Source of the DNA: an uncultured Bacilli bacterium
Lineage (GTDB): Bacteria > Bacillota_I > Bacilli_A > RF39 > UBA660
Reading direction: 5' to 3'
DNA: 64,000 nt
Assembly (NCBI GenBank): GCA_934120635.1
Contig: CAKOUR010000009.1
Location: 15,567 to 79,566 of the forward strand
Shown: one piece after another, positions 45,201 through 54,123 of the stretch
How positions within the stretch are numbered: position 1 is the first letter of the stretch
Layout of the letters: each line of letters opens with the position of its first letter
Program-made: the position numbers and the translations under genes
The notes under the pieces: model-generated
Seen by the model: the letters and a program-made list of their open reading frames with translations, nothing else
Database searches by the model: none
What the model was told of the DNA's origin: nothing

Positions 45201-48200
45201 GTATTAATAATGTTTTTGGAGGATCTGATCAAAAGGGAACTCCTAATGGTAAGGTTACAGTAAATATACGTGGAGGTAAAATTGTTAATACTTATGCTGG
45301 GGGTAATAAAACAGAAGTTGGAGAGCCAGTAATTAATTTTTATGGTGGCGTTACAGAAAATGGCTATGGTGGAGGAAATCAAGCTAAAGTTAATGTTAGC
45401 CATGTTTTGTTAGATGGTGGTAAGGTTAATAATTTGTTCGGTTCTTCTAATTTGAGTGGAGATGTTTCTACTAGTAATGTTGTTGTTTCTTCTGGAATTG
45501 GAGAAAATATTTATGGTGGTAATAATATTGGTGGTACTACGAATATTTCTAATGTTAATATAAATGGTGGAGAAATTAATAATGTATATGGTGGGGGTAG
45601 AGAAACTGATATTAGTACTTCTTCTAATGTTAATATAATGGGGAGTGCTACTAATGTTTTTGGAGGTTCTGATAAATCTGGTAATGTTAAGACCAGTTAT
45701 ATTAATGTTAATGATGGTGTTGTTACTAATATTTATGGGGGGAATAATTTAGGTGGTAAGACTAATACTTCTAATGTTACGGTTAATGGTGGTATTATTG
45801 GTTCTTTATATGGTGGTGGATTAGAAGCTTTTACTACTACTTCTAATTTGAATGTTCTTTATGGTAAGGTTGATTATTTATTTGGTGGGGGTAAGAGTGC
45901 TGGTGTTAATGATACACATCTTAATTTAAATAAAGGATATATTAAAAATACTTATGGGGGATCTAATGTTTTAGGAGATGTAATTAATACTAATATTAAG
46001 AATACTAATTTAGAGTTAGAGAGTAATAGTGATTTGTATGCTGATGTTACATTTGATAAAAGTACTGTTAATCAGACAAATAATCAGAATATTAAGTCTA
46101 GTGAGAATATTAAGGTTACTCTTCATAATAATTCAAATGTTAGTTATAATGATTGGGATTTTTATTTAATTACAACTGATTCTGTATTTGATTCTAATTG
46201 GTCTTCTACAAATATAGAGGAGATTAATGGGGTATTTCATGCTAATCAGGTTAATCAATGGTATGGAACAAATGCTTTGTCTTCTTATTCAACTCTTTCT
46301 TTTGATTTTAATATTCACTCTTATGTATCTTATGATGACTTTTTTGTTATTGGTTATGTTTTAATTGGTCATACTTCTAATTCTGATGATGTTAAGACTG
46401 TTTATTATAATGATTTATATGTTACTAATATGTATGGTGGTAATAATGAGGGTGGTGTTACTACTAATAGTAATATTGATTTATCTAGTGGTATTTATGG
46501 TACTGTTTATGGTGGTGGAAATAAGGCTGTTATTAATAAAAGTAATGTTAATGTTGTTAATGCTACTATTTTGAATTCTATTTATGGTGGTGGAAATGCT
46601 GCTTCTGTTCTTACTGATACTTCTTTAAATGTTTTGGATAAGACTACTGTAAATGGTGATGTTTATGGTGGCGGTAATGATGCTATTGTTGATGGAGATA
46701 CTAATGTAAAAATTGTTGGTGCTTCTGTTTTAGGTAATACTTATGGTGGCGGTAATAATGGAGCTGTTTTAGGGGAAGCTAATACTAGGATTACTAGTAG
46801 TACTATTTCTAATAGTGCTCATGCTGGTGGTAATGGTAAGACGGCAGTGGTTGTTATGGGAAATAAGATTGATGTTGAGGGAAAAACGTTGATTAAAAAG
46901 CATTTGTTTGGTGGTGGAAATGCTGCTGCTACGGGATGTGATAAAGAGTTTACTTCTTCTTTAGAACTTGTTTCTTGTGATAATGTTAATCAGGCATATA
47001 GTTATGTTAATGTGGCTGGTGCATCAATTTTAGGTAATGTTTATGGTGGGGCTAATACTTCGGTTGTTTATGGTGAAACTTTTGTTAATATTGGTATTGA
47101 TACTTTAGATAAAAGTAATAATTATATAAAGGATGATATTGATATTAAGGGTACGGTTTTTGGTGGTGGAGAGGCTAATGCTAGTGGTAGTGTTGATTAT
47201 GATTTTAAGTTTATTAGTGTTACAAAAGGAATTAATATTGATATTAATGGACTTAATCATGATGTTTATTTAATTGAAGGTTCTATTTTTGGTAGTGGGA
47301 ATGCTTCTTCTTCTGGTGGATATAGTTATATTAATATTAATAATTATGGTACTTTTGATAATTATAAGACTAATGTATCTATTCAAAGAAGTGATGTTGT
47401 TACTTTGAATAATAGTGCTATTGAATTATTAGGAGCTACAGATAGGACAAATAAATATAAGAATGAGTTATTTACTTTTAGTAGAATTAAACATCTTAAG
47501 TTAAAGAATGGATCAGTATTATATTTAAATAAAGGTACTAACTTATTAGAAAGGTATTCTAGTTTAGTTGATGTTGATGGTAAAGAGAAAAAAGTTGAAG
47601 TTTTAATTGATTTAGAAGAGAAAAAAGTTACAAAAAATGGGGATAATCGTATTTATATGCTTGAGGGAAAGAATATGAATATTTCTGATGATGAATCTCT
47701 TGCTACTTATGGAGAGGTTGATGGAATGACTTTTTTTGGAATGTTTACTAAGGATAGGACAGGTAAAATTGCTACAGCACTTTATTCGAAAGAGTATAGT
47801 TATGGTGATCAGGTTAGTAGTTCAGAACTTTATCATTTTTCTAGTGGTAGTTATGTAATGGGACAACATAAGGAGAAACATGATTATAAAAAAGATGGAT
47901 TTTATACGAATTATCCTGATGATGGTAATGTTCTTAAGCAAGATTATATTGAACCAACGCCTAATGATACTATTTATTATAGATGGGTAGTAGGTGAGGC
48001 TGTTGATGTTATTGAAATTAGTTTGACAGCAAGTAAATATTCTACTTTGGGTACATATGAGTTACAATTACTTAATTATTATCAGCCTAATACTGAATTT
48101 CATATTTTAGGTGTTAATTTTGATAATTTATCTAATAATATTGAACTGCTTGCTAGTGATGATATTCCAAGGTATGCTAATAATGTTGAGGATGCTAATC

Positions 48201-49906
48201 GTGATTTTGGATTATCAATTAAAACTGGAACTAATGGTTGGATTACTAAGGGAAGTACTGATTTTATTACTGAAAAAGGGAAAGAATTAAAGGGAACAAC
48301 AAGTTATAAAAGTGAAAATTCTTCGGTAATACCTAGTTTTATTTTCTATTTATATCATTCTAAAAATTTGAATGTTTCTTCTGATTTTGGGAGTGTAGTG
48401 ATATCTTTAATGGTGTCTACTCCTATTGATGATTTGAATAGTAAGATTCAGAGAATTAATATCCAGGTTAATATTAATTCGGCTTTATATGATGGAGATA
48501 ATTATGAGGCGGCTATTGCTCCTGGATCACAATACAAGATGTTTGCTAATAGTAATGTTAATGTTACAACTAAAAGTACTTTTAGTACATATTTTTCGTT
48601 ATTTAAAGAAAGTGATAATAATTTATATAAGGATGGTTATTATAGAAGTTTAGTTTCTAATTATGCTTTGCCTGTTAATACTAAAATTACTATGATCGAT
48701 TTTGCTAGTAGTAGTAAGCCTGAATATTATTATTATGTAATTAATGAAGAGGATTATTTAAATAGTTTGAATGAATTAAAGACAGAAGGTGAGATTGGTT
48801 ATCCTTTTTCGAGATTTATTCGAATGGGTAGTCCTAGTGTTAATAATACTTATAATGATAGTGATGCTAATAGTAAGTATTATGATCAGAAAAAGAAGAA
48901 GGCTGAGGAGGAGTTTGTTTTTAATGTTGATTTGAAGGAAACTAATATTGATACTGATGTTTTAAAGAAGAATTTACTTATGGAATTGAGGGATAAGAAT
49001 GATAATCCTGTTATTCCAGTTTTGGATATTGCTCAGAGAAAAATGTTTTATAATTTATATATAAATAAAGATGCTATTATTGATGCTGAGGCTACTTTGA
49101 GTAATGATACTATTTATGTTGGTACTTCTGTTGATTTGAATGTTACTACTAATTTTATGCAGCAGAAGATTGGAGATATTAATGTTATTGATACAAATTT
49201 TTATGATCAAAAATTGGGTATTAAACTTTCTTTATATGATAGTAATGATAATTTAGTTAATGGAGCAACTTTGCTTGGTACGAAGTTTATTTATGATAAG
49301 GTTAGTTATTTTCCTAGACAGGATGGTACAGTTAGGTTTAATATTGCTGAGTCGGTTGCTAATGTTTCTTCAAAGATTACGATTGATACTACTAATAGTA
49401 ATATACCTAGTGGAGATTATCGTTTGAAGATAGAAACTTTTGGTTCTGCTGATGGTATTTATTATGGGCTTACTCCTTCTACTATGATTACTAAGGATAT
49501 TGTTATTGTTAATGAATCGTTTGGTTTATCAGTAAAAATGGATGATAATGCTTTGATAATTGATGCAAATAATAATTCAAATAGTAATAGAAGATTAGAT
49601 TTTAATTTAGAATATTCTTCTAATTTAAAGAAGCCTAGTATTAGGGTTAGTCTTTATAGAAGGACTTATAGTGATATTTATAAATATAGTTATTCTAAAG
49701 TAGATTTAGCAGATTATGTTACGAATAATTTGAATAAGACTAATACTAATTTAGAATATTTAGTAATGGATAGTCCTAGTAATCGTTTTCAATATATTTT
49801 AAATATGAAAGATAATTTGAAAACAGGTACTTATCAAGTTAAATTTCTTTTATATGATAATAATACTTATGTTGGAGAGGTTATTAAATATATTATTATT
49901 AAGTAA
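42296..49906 (+). CDS. Giant Gly-rich repeat (beta-solenoid-like) surface protein
   Basis: A 2,536-residue exported protein, by far the largest gene here. The N-terminal helix (about 10-28) is followed by TTYSLTYSEYTT, which fits the SipW-type site. An entry region of about 550 residues includes NMGFNGWVTDYSG...FHASW, similar to Listeria/Bacteroides-type repeats. Residues of about 600-1,670 are a long array of units with V/I-Y-G-G-G-N and VNINGGxIxNVYGG patterns, broken near 1,240-1,380 by a non-repeat insert. This suggests a beta-solenoid. The last 850 residues are Ig-like beta domains with no sortase motif or C-terminal helix. It is probably a secreted scaffold or adhesin of the fibre system (inference). 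Single-gene unit with its own promoter and terminator. Confidence 0.8.
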   Translation: MRYRNVKTSKILITIILSVFVIASITTYSLTYSEYTTTTTLSEVENASGIFDNTVVVDDSTSDYNYYMSLNYTENSSNTLPTGVNQNIYTKNNLVNVEITYDGSSIDDNSLVGYVSLSERQNIYKYYKMYPVVDGYVDIPLIENPFTDRPTNMGFNGWVTDYSGVILRYDDKFYERYARVPVNSIGDVKITFHASWVSANVGNITSSSNQWSSAFGSLNKKGMVQLGGSIPVYESVVGLYTKEHISGGSWWNRVYFPENSFDDSGKNIEGQQCRDWNGCDYYAKVLADVYNAGVTYYKLVNKRMQSYTPKITGYDELPGLEPGKVLASFYRKVKINRYEDISGYYNDDGVYQESGTCSSSSGCFYYELVQYYDNNGQVETVVDGESYYYLATRDTNIIVMKSNTSSVPSDSMVKPYTLTSVYNGVDYRNNVTWTVSNSAVYAYSDVNIENIRINSNALDDGKNNPTSSASSSRYFYGNYHNVRFGRGILRTGNYKNFYGILGGDNKYENLGNSGNVYKYSLIIESGFYNVLSLSNGSVYDNYSWNTSNKYIMNKSIYGNDYDRVKKDNDKFDVSFCAAASWGGGDYYSSSNIGYDLVVKSGSFGTKKVDYSAGLYMGGRGYGEHYTSKKTKIEGGWIYNLIGGPSVGSSRSNYNDIYLYMTGGEVDSIVGGAGLSTTYGNRVLAITGGVVNYHVFGGSNGYIGNSGDGKLTGSSFIYVGGNALIGNENNVNNNTKLWGAEAGSVFGIGNGNSSNDSIGTNDNSAIIIDGDAIVSGNVYGGGNYGATGINGTGNNYTHINLLGGLVKGNVYGGGNNNGAGSSSNFKVNIVLNGGVVEGSIYGGSRTKGTISGSVNLNLLSGHVKTSCYGGGEGGYVSSTNSGTFVTGNVDVVVGNTDADNKLLKIDNSIYGGSAFGTVNGSSNSSNISSYNTTLQVLSGTINNVYGGGEGNDTYTPYVLGNVNVDVYGGSINNVFGGSDQKGTPNGKVTVNIRGGKIVNTYAGGNKTEVGEPVINFYGGVTENGYGGGNQAKVNVSHVLLDGGKVNNLFGSSNLSGDVSTSNVVVSSGIGENIYGGNNIGGTTNISNVNINGGEINNVYGGGRETDISTSSNVNIMGSATNVFGGSDKSGNVKTSYINVNDGVVTNIYGGNNLGGKTNTSNVTVNGGIIGSLYGGGLEAFTTTSNLNVLYGKVDYLFGGGKSAGVNDTHLNLNKGYIKNTYGGSNVLGDVINTNIKNTNLELESNSDLYADVTFDKSTVNQTNNQNIKSSENIKVTLHNNSNVSYNDWDFYLITTDSVFDSNWSSTNIEEINGVFHANQVNQWYGTNALSSYSTLSFDFNIHSYVSYDDFFVIGYVLIGHTSNSDDVKTVYYNDLYVTNMYGGNNEGGVTTNSNIDLSSGIYGTVYGGGNKAVINKSNVNVVNATILNSIYGGGNAASVLTDTSLNVLDKTTVNGDVYGGGNDAIVDGDTNVKIVGASVLGNTYGGGNNGAVLGEANTRITSSTISNSAHAGGNGKTAVVVMGNKIDVEGKTLIKKHLFGGGNAAATGCDKEFTSSLELVSCDNVNQAYSYVNVAGASILGNVYGGANTSVVYGETFVNIGIDTLDKSNNYIKDDIDIKGTVFGGGEANASGSVDYDFKFISVTKGINIDINGLNHDVYLIEGSIFGSGNASSSGGYSYININNYGTFDNYKTNVSIQRSDVVTLNNSAIELLGATDRTNKYKNELFTFSRIKHLKLKNGSVLYLNKGTNLLERYSSLVDVDGKEKKVEVLIDLEEKKVTKNGDNRIYMLEGKNMNISDDESLATYGEVDGMTFFGMFTKDRTGKIATALYSKEYSYGDQVSSSELYHFSSGSYVMGQHKEKHDYKKDGFYTNYPDDGNVLKQDYIEPTPNDTIYYRWVVGEAVDVIEISLTASKYSTLGTYELQLLNYYQPNTEFHILGVNFDNLSNNIELLASDDIPRYANNVEDANRDFGLSIKTGTNGWITKGSTDFITEKGKELKGTTSYKSENSSVIPSFIFYLYHSKNLNVSSDFGSVVISLMVSTPIDDLNSKIQRINIQVNINSALYDGDNYEAAIAPGSQYKMFANSNVNVTTKSTFSTYFSLFKESDNNLYKDGYYRSLVSNYALPVNTKITMIDFASSSKPEYYYYVINEEDYLNSLNELKTEGEIGYPFSRFIRMGSPSVNNTYNDSDANSKYYDQKKKKAEEEFVFNVDLKETNIDTDVLKKNLLMELRDKNDNPVIPVLDIAQRKMFYNLYINKDAIIDAEATLSNDTIYVGTSVDLNVTTNFMQQKIGDINVIDTNFYDQKLGIKLSLYDSNDNLVNGATLLGTKFIYDKVSYFPRQDGTVRFNIAESVANVSSKITIDTTNSNIPSGDYRLKIETFGSADGIYYGLTPSTMITKDIVIVNESFGLSVKMDDNALIIDANNNSNSNRRLDFNLEYSSNLKKPSIRVSLYRRTYSDIYKYSYSKVDLADYVTNNLNKTNTNLEYLVMDSPSNRFQYILNMKDNLKTGTYQVKFLLYDNNTYVGEVIKYIIIK

Positions 49907-49910
49907 GTTT

Positions 49911-49943
49911 AAAAAAAGTAGACAGACTATGTTTACTTTTTTT
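49911..49943 (+). terminator. Terminator of the giant gene
   Basis: AAAAAAAGTAGAC pairs with GTTTACTTTTTTT (13 bp, one G-U) around a 7-base loop. The gap to the next gene (49944-50118) otherwise holds only a promoter. Confidence 0.85.
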
Positions 49944-50064
49944 GTTAAAAATGAATTAAAAGAGATTTGAACATTTATTATATTGTTTAGTAATTTTATA
50001 TTGTGGAATAAGTTAATTTATTATATTGGTGATTATTATTTTTGGAATAATCTCTATTAAGTAC

Positions 50065-50093
50065 TTTTCATTTTGAAAAAAATTCGCTATAAT
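50065..50093 (+). promoter_or_regulatory. Promoter of the 50.1 kb unit
   Basis: TTTTCA, 17-base spacer, perfect TATAAT, 26 bases before the small gene at 50119. Confidence 0.65.
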
Positions 50094-50118
50094 GAAGTAA
50101 ATAGAAGATGGTGATAGG

Positions 50119-50238
50119 ATGGATAAAGTGAAGGAATTATCTCATGAGGAGCTATTGGAAGTATATAGTAAAATAGATGAAATAATAACTTATCTTGAAA
50201 AAGAGAAACAAAGTATGGAGGATAAAGATGGTGAATGA
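50119..50238 (+). CDS. 39-residue coupled small protein
   Basis: ATG to TGA encodes MDKVKELSHEELLEVYSKI and continues to a charged end (EDKDGE), one amphipathic helix, probably coiled coil. It starts 26 bases after a good promoter with GATGGTGATAGG upstream. Its stop overlaps the start of the next gene, typical of coupled translation. No family is recognised. It could be a real microprotein partner or a leader peptide. Confidence 0.55.
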   Translation: MDKVKELSHEELLEVYSKIDEIITYLEKEKQSMEDKDGE

Positions 50239-51721
50239 TTTAAAGGATGAGTTTGTTTCTTTAGTAGAAGTATTGGAAATAATGCCTAAGAATAATAAGA
50301 AAAATAGAGTTAAGTATTTTGAGTATATTGATGATAAAATAGATATTTATATGAAAAAGAAAGAAATTGTTTTAGATGAAATAAAGAGAAGATATTGTGA
50401 TTTATATGAGGAGTCTTCTTCTTTTGATGATTTTGAATTGTTGGAGTTAAAGGATTCTATAAAGAAAAAGAATATTTTTAATACTTCTTATGAAAAGTCT
50501 GGGTTAGATTTTTGTGTTTATGAGATTATTCATTTTTATAAGGATGATTTTGATAATTTGAATCAGGATATTGAAAATGCGATTAAGATATTTGAGAATG
50601 TAGGATTAAGGTTAAGTTGGAAAGATTTTTATTATAATCCTTATGTTACTGTTTATATGGAGGCTTTTTTTCAAAATAGGGATAATTTGTCTTTTGATGA
50701 TTTAAAGAAATGTTTTGATTTGGTTTATTGGAAATGTCCAAATATTATTTTTTATATTGGTCTTAATTTTAAGTATTTATATTATCGCTATTATAAGAAG
50801 TTTGATAGGTGTTATTTATCTTCTGGTGATGAGGAGTATAGTTCTATTAAAAAGAAATATTTTGATTGTTATGTTGAATTAATGAATAAAAAAAATAATA
50901 GTAGAGGGAATTTAATTCAATTATTTTTTAGTGGGAGCTATTCTATTGGTGAATATAATAATGAGAAGAGAGATAGTTATCGAAATAATATTAGTGATTA
51001 TTGTATTGATAATGGTGTTATAGATAGTTTTTATAGTTGTTTAAAGGAGTATAAATTTTATTTAGATTATCAATTTTTAATTGATCATTTTAAATCTATT
51101 TATTTAGAAAAAGATAAATATAAAGATTGCTATAAGAAGCTTCTTAAAGAGATTAAGAAGGATGAGAAGAAGTTATTTTTAAAGGTTAAGAAGTATCATT
51201 TTTTACTAAAATGGAAGAAGGATGAGAAGGCTTTGATATTACTTCTTGATATTAATAATTTGTTAGATAGTTTAAAGGATAAGTATTCTTTGCTTGAAGT
51301 TAATAAAGTTAGAGAGAAGATTTCTTTTATGAATGATAATGTTAGTTATTATTGTATTTTTGATTTTTTATTGGGATATTTTACTTATTTAAGGACTTTA
51401 TTTGAAGAGAGATATCCAGACTATTCTTTTGATGAAATAACGAGGGCTATTGATGATTTTTATGATAGGTTTATTTCTCTATCGTATCAAGTTATTAATC
51501 ATATAATGGTTAAGGAAGATGTTAATATTCCTCAAATAATAGCAGATCATTATAGACTTCTTAATTTGAAGGTTATAGATTCTTCTATTGCTTCTGATTT
51601 GGATGCTGTTATGGATAATGTTTTTAAGTTAAAGGTAATTGATTTGATGGATAAATTGCATTTGAGTTATGATGATATGTTATTTCTATGTAATGTTAAG
51701 AAACTTGGAATTGTCAAGTAA
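50228..51721 (+). CDS. Unknown cytoplasmic protein
   Basis: A 497-residue, strongly charged, mostly helical protein rich in Tyr, Phe, Lys and Asp, with no signal peptide or convincing membrane helix. I do not recognise a domain. ATG 50228 follows GGAGG by 6 bases and overlaps the small upstream gene; in-frame starts upstream lie inside that gene. Its place before a pseudo-peptidase/SipW module mirrors the unknown protein at 34635. The promoter of the next unit starts inside its last codons. Confidence 0.65.
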   Translation: MVNDLKDEFVSLVEVLEIMPKNNKKNRVKYFEYIDDKIDIYMKKKEIVLDEIKRRYCDLYEESSSFDDFELLELKDSIKKKNIFNTSYEKSGLDFCVYEIIHFYKDDFDNLNQDIENAIKIFENVGLRLSWKDFYYNPYVTVYMEAFFQNRDNLSFDDLKKCFDLVYWKCPNIIFYIGLNFKYLYYRYYKKFDRCYLSSGDEEYSSIKKKYFDCYVELMNKKNNSRGNLIQLFFSGSYSIGEYNNEKRDSYRNNISDYCIDNGVIDSFYSCLKEYKFYLDYQFLIDHFKSIYLEKDKYKDCYKKLLKEIKKDEKKLFLKVKKYHFLLKWKKDEKALILLLDINNLLDSLKDKYSLLEVNKVREKISFMNDNVSYYCIFDFLLGYFTYLRTLFEERYPDYSFDEITRAIDDFYDRFISLSYQVINHIMVKEDVNIPQIIADHYRLLNLKVIDSSIASDLDAVMDNVFKLKVIDLMDKLHLSYDDMLFLCNVKKLGIVK

Positions 51722-51739
51722 ATAAAACTATGTTATACT
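51711..51739 (+). promoter_or_regulatory. Promoter of the second SipW/TasA-type operon
   Basis: TTGTCA, 17-base spacer, TATACT with TGT directly before it (extended -10). The -35 lies in the end of the preceding gene. The stretch after the -10 resembles that of the promoter at 33105 (AAATAGAAG, then GGT). Confidence 0.75.
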
Positions 51740-51768
51740 AAATTTAAATAGAAGGTGGGATTTATTTT

Positions 51769-52305
51769 ATGAAAAAATTTTTAAAGATAATTGGTGGAAT
51801 TATTTTAATTCCATATTTGTTTGTTGTAATTATTATGACTGTTTGTTTAATTAATTATAATAAGTATGGTGTTACAGAGATATTTGATAAGACATTTGTT
51901 ATTGTGTCTGATGATTCTTTAAAACCTCTTTATCAAAAGGGAGATTTGCTTATTGTTACTAATAAGGGGAATGATGATATTGCTTCTGGTGATCAGATAT
52001 TTTTTTATGAACAAAATAAGGAGAAGAAAAGGGTTGTTATTAATTTAGCTAAGGTTGTATCTAAGAGAAAGATTACAAATGTAGAAACTACTTTTGAGAT
52101 AGATGGTGGGTATGAATATTCTAGTGAATATGTTATTGGTTCTGCTAAAAATACGGTTGTTTATCATAAATTAGGTAGTGTTTTAAAGATTTTATCTTCA
52201 AGATGGATTTTCTTATTTGTTATTATTTTACCTATTTTATTTATCTTTTTATATGAGTTATATGAATTTATTCTTGAGGTTAAGCGTAATTTAAAAGAGG
52301 TTTAG
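51769..52305 (+). CDS. Degenerate S26/SipW-like protein
   Basis: A 178-residue paralogue of the protein at 33167: N-terminal helix (about 8-27), KTFVIVSDD, GDLLIV, and a C-terminal helix (about 146-166) after GSVLKILSSRW. The Ser block reads D49-S50-L-K-P, so Ser may remain, but the THR motif with the catalytic His is replaced by INLAK. It is therefore probably not a working SipW-type peptidase. It opens an operon that also holds an intact SipW-like gene, the same pairing as in the first operon. Confidence 0.72.
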   Translation: MKKFLKIIGGIILIPYLFVVIIMTVCLINYNKYGVTEIFDKTFVIVSDDSLKPLYQKGDLLIVTNKGNDDIASGDQIFFYEQNKEKKRVVINLAKVVSKRKITNVETTFEIDGGYEYSSEYVIGSAKNTVVYHKLGSVLKILSSRWIFLFVIILPILFIFLYELYEFILEVKRNLKEV

Positions 52306-52899
52306 ATGAAGAAGTATTTTTATTCTTTATTGACTATTTTGTGCTTTTCTTTTCTTTTATGTCAAATTGTTAAGACTTATTCTTTGTTTGAATCAAATAT
52401 TGATAATGAGGTTGGTGTTTCTGTTGCTTCTTGGAAGATTAAGGTTGGGGATACTTATATTACTTCACTTTCTAATGATGATGAGTCTTTTGATTTGGGT
52501 TCTATTAAATGGGAGAGTGCTAGTCATGTTAGAGATGGTAGTGGAGCCCCTGGTTCTAAGGGAAGTTTTGATATTATTATTAATCCATTAACAACTGATA
52601 CTTCTTTTTTGTATGAAATTTTTATTGATAAGGATAAGATGAATAATTCAATGATTGAGATTACTTCTGTTAGAGAAGTTGGTGGACATGAGTTTTTTAA
52701 TTATTCAGATAATACTTATCGGGGAATTGCTTTATTGAAGGATATTAAAAATAAAGTTACTTATGATATTCGTGTTGATTTGGTTTGGAAAGATAATGGA
52801 GATAATAATTCTTCTGATTATGCTTTGGGAACTTTAGCGAGTAAACGAGTTAATTTACCTATAAAGGTAATGGTTCGTCAATATGATGGTAAAGAGTGA
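52306..52899 (+). CDS. TasA-like SipW substrate
   Basis: A 197-residue exported protein with a hydrophobic helix (about 5-22), SipW-type site KTYSLFESN, then VGVSVASWKIKVGD as in TasA-like proteins. The mature part includes GAPGSKGSFDIIINPLTTDTS and ends with lysines and KVMVRQYDG. It resembles the minus-strand gene at 39654 (both have xFDxIIxxxxTDxSxxYEI). Its ATG directly follows the stop of the gene before it. Confidence 0.72.
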   Translation: MKKYFYSLLTILCFSFLLCQIVKTYSLFESNIDNEVGVSVASWKIKVGDTYITSLSNDDESFDLGSIKWESASHVRDGSGAPGSKGSFDIIINPLTTDTSFLYEIFIDKDKMNNSMIEITSVREVGGHEFFNYSDNTYRGIALLKDIKNKVTYDIRVDLVWKDNGDNNSSDYALGTLASKRVNLPIKVMVRQYDGKE

Positions 52900-53483
52900 T
52901 TAGTGTGAAATATATAGATAAGATTGGTAATGTTATTACTTATATTTTAATTGGTTTGGTTAGTTTTGTTGCTGTTTTTATGGTTTATAGTTATATTTGT
53001 CTTAATTTATTAGGAAAAGATTATGTTAGTATTTTGGGATATACTTATTTTGAGGTTGCTAGTGGTTCTATGGAACCTGCTATTTCTAAGGATGATTTAG
53101 TTATTGTTAAGATTGGTAGTGATTATAAAGAAAGGGATATTGTTACTTTTTCTTTAAATAATGAATTTATTACACATAGGGTAGTTCAAATTGATAGTAA
53201 GACTATTACTACTAAGGGTGATTATAATAATAGTAGGGATGCTAAAGTTAGAAAAGATAATGTGTTAGGTAAGGTAGTTATGATTGTTCCAAAGTTTGGA
53301 ATTTGGAAGAGGGTTTTAATGACTCCAAAGGTTTTTTCTTTGTTGTTTGTTACTTTAGTTTTATTTAGTTTTACTTTTTCTTATAATAATAGGAGTAAAA
53401 GAAAGAGGATTAAGCAAAAGATTTTAAAAAAGCAAAAAGAGGATTTGCTTGATTTGGGAGATATTCCTATAAAGAAGAAATAG
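52896..53483 (+). CDS. SipW-like signal peptidase I
   Basis: A 195-residue S26B-type peptidase with the intact catalytic block SGSMEPAI (S58) and H94 in ITHRVV. An N-terminal helix (about 14-34), a C-terminal helix (about 144-160) and a Lys-rich tail complete it. It overlaps the end of the preceding substrate gene (GTGA) and is 12 bases before another substrate gene. A second GTG 9 bases downstream could be the start instead. It probably processes the products of this operon and the 54195 gene. Confidence 0.9.
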   Translation: MISVKYIDKIGNVITYILIGLVSFVAVFMVYSYICLNLLGKDYVSILGYTYFEVASGSMEPAISKDDLVIVKIGSDYKERDIVTFSLNNEFITHRVVQIDSKTITTKGDYNNSRDAKVRKDNVLGKVVMIVPKFGIWKRVLMTPKVFSLLFVTLVLFSFTFSYNNRSKRKRIKQKILKKQKEDLLDLGDIPIKKK

Positions 53484-53495
53484 GGAGGGATTTTT

Positions 53496-54080
53496 ATGTT
53501 TAGTAAGAGGAAATTTCTTCTTATTTCCAAAATAAATGTATTATTTTTAATTTTATTAATTTTAATTAAATTTTTGCCTGTTACTTTTTCTAGATATCAG
53601 TCTTCTGGAATTGGAAATGTTAATTCAAATATTGCTTTTTATTTACTTGATGTTGGTCAAATGAATAAGACTATTAAGATTAGTGATTTGATTCCTAGTG
53701 ATTCTGGATATGTTTATCATTTTACTATTTCTAATGTTAAGGATAATCGAGTTAGTGATGTTGATTTGGAATATATTTTGAAGATTAGGACGACGACTAA
53801 TTTGCCGATTCGTTATGAACTTTTTTTGAATAGTGATTATCAGGATGGTAATAGTGTTAATTTGATTAATAATGATAATACAAAGGTAGAGAAGGATTTG
53901 GATGGAACTTATTTTCAAGAATTTACTTTTGATAAGGTGGAGTTATTTTATAAAACTCCTAAAGTGAATACTTATACTTTAGTTGTTTATTTAGATAAAA
54001 ATGAAGAAGACTTTGTTTATCAAGGGGCTGTTGAACTTATAGAACTTAGTGTTGATTCTAGTCAGGTGACTGTAAATTAA
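53496..54080 (+). CDS. Exported SipW-type substrate
   Basis: A 194-residue protein with a hydrophobic helix (about 10-28) and the site PVTFSRYQSSG, a fit to the SipW-type pattern. The mature part is one beta-rich domain (YVYHFTISNVKDNRVSDVDLEYILKI, TNLPIRYELF). It is less TasA-like than its neighbours, which makes it a candidate minor or adaptor subunit like TapA (inference). It ends the operon; no terminator is clear before the next promoter. Confidence 0.65.
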   Translation: MFSKRKFLLISKINVLFLILLILIKFLPVTFSRYQSSGIGNVNSNIAFYLLDVGQMNKTIKISDLIPSDSGYVYHFTISNVKDNRVSDVDLEYILKIRTTTNLPIRYELFLNSDYQDGNSVNLINNDNTKVEKDLDGTYFQEFTFDKVELFYKTPKVNTYTLVVYLDKNEEDFVYQGAVELIELSVDSSQVTVN

Positions 54081-54094
54081 TTTGAAAAAATATG

Positions 54095-54123
54095 TTGCAA
54101 TTTGTCGAAAGATATGATATCAT
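54095..54123 (+). promoter_or_regulatory. Promoter of the 54.2 kb TasA-like gene
   Basis: TTGCAA, 17-base spacer, TATCAT with TGA directly before it. A perfect palindrome overlaps the -10 box. Confidence 0.7.

Noticed and set aside
44600..47300. Strong periodic repeats that could suggest a CRISPR array
   Set aside because: The repeats are degenerate, codon-phased and inside one open frame coding Y-G-G-G-N units. There are no unique spacers of constant length and no cas genes.
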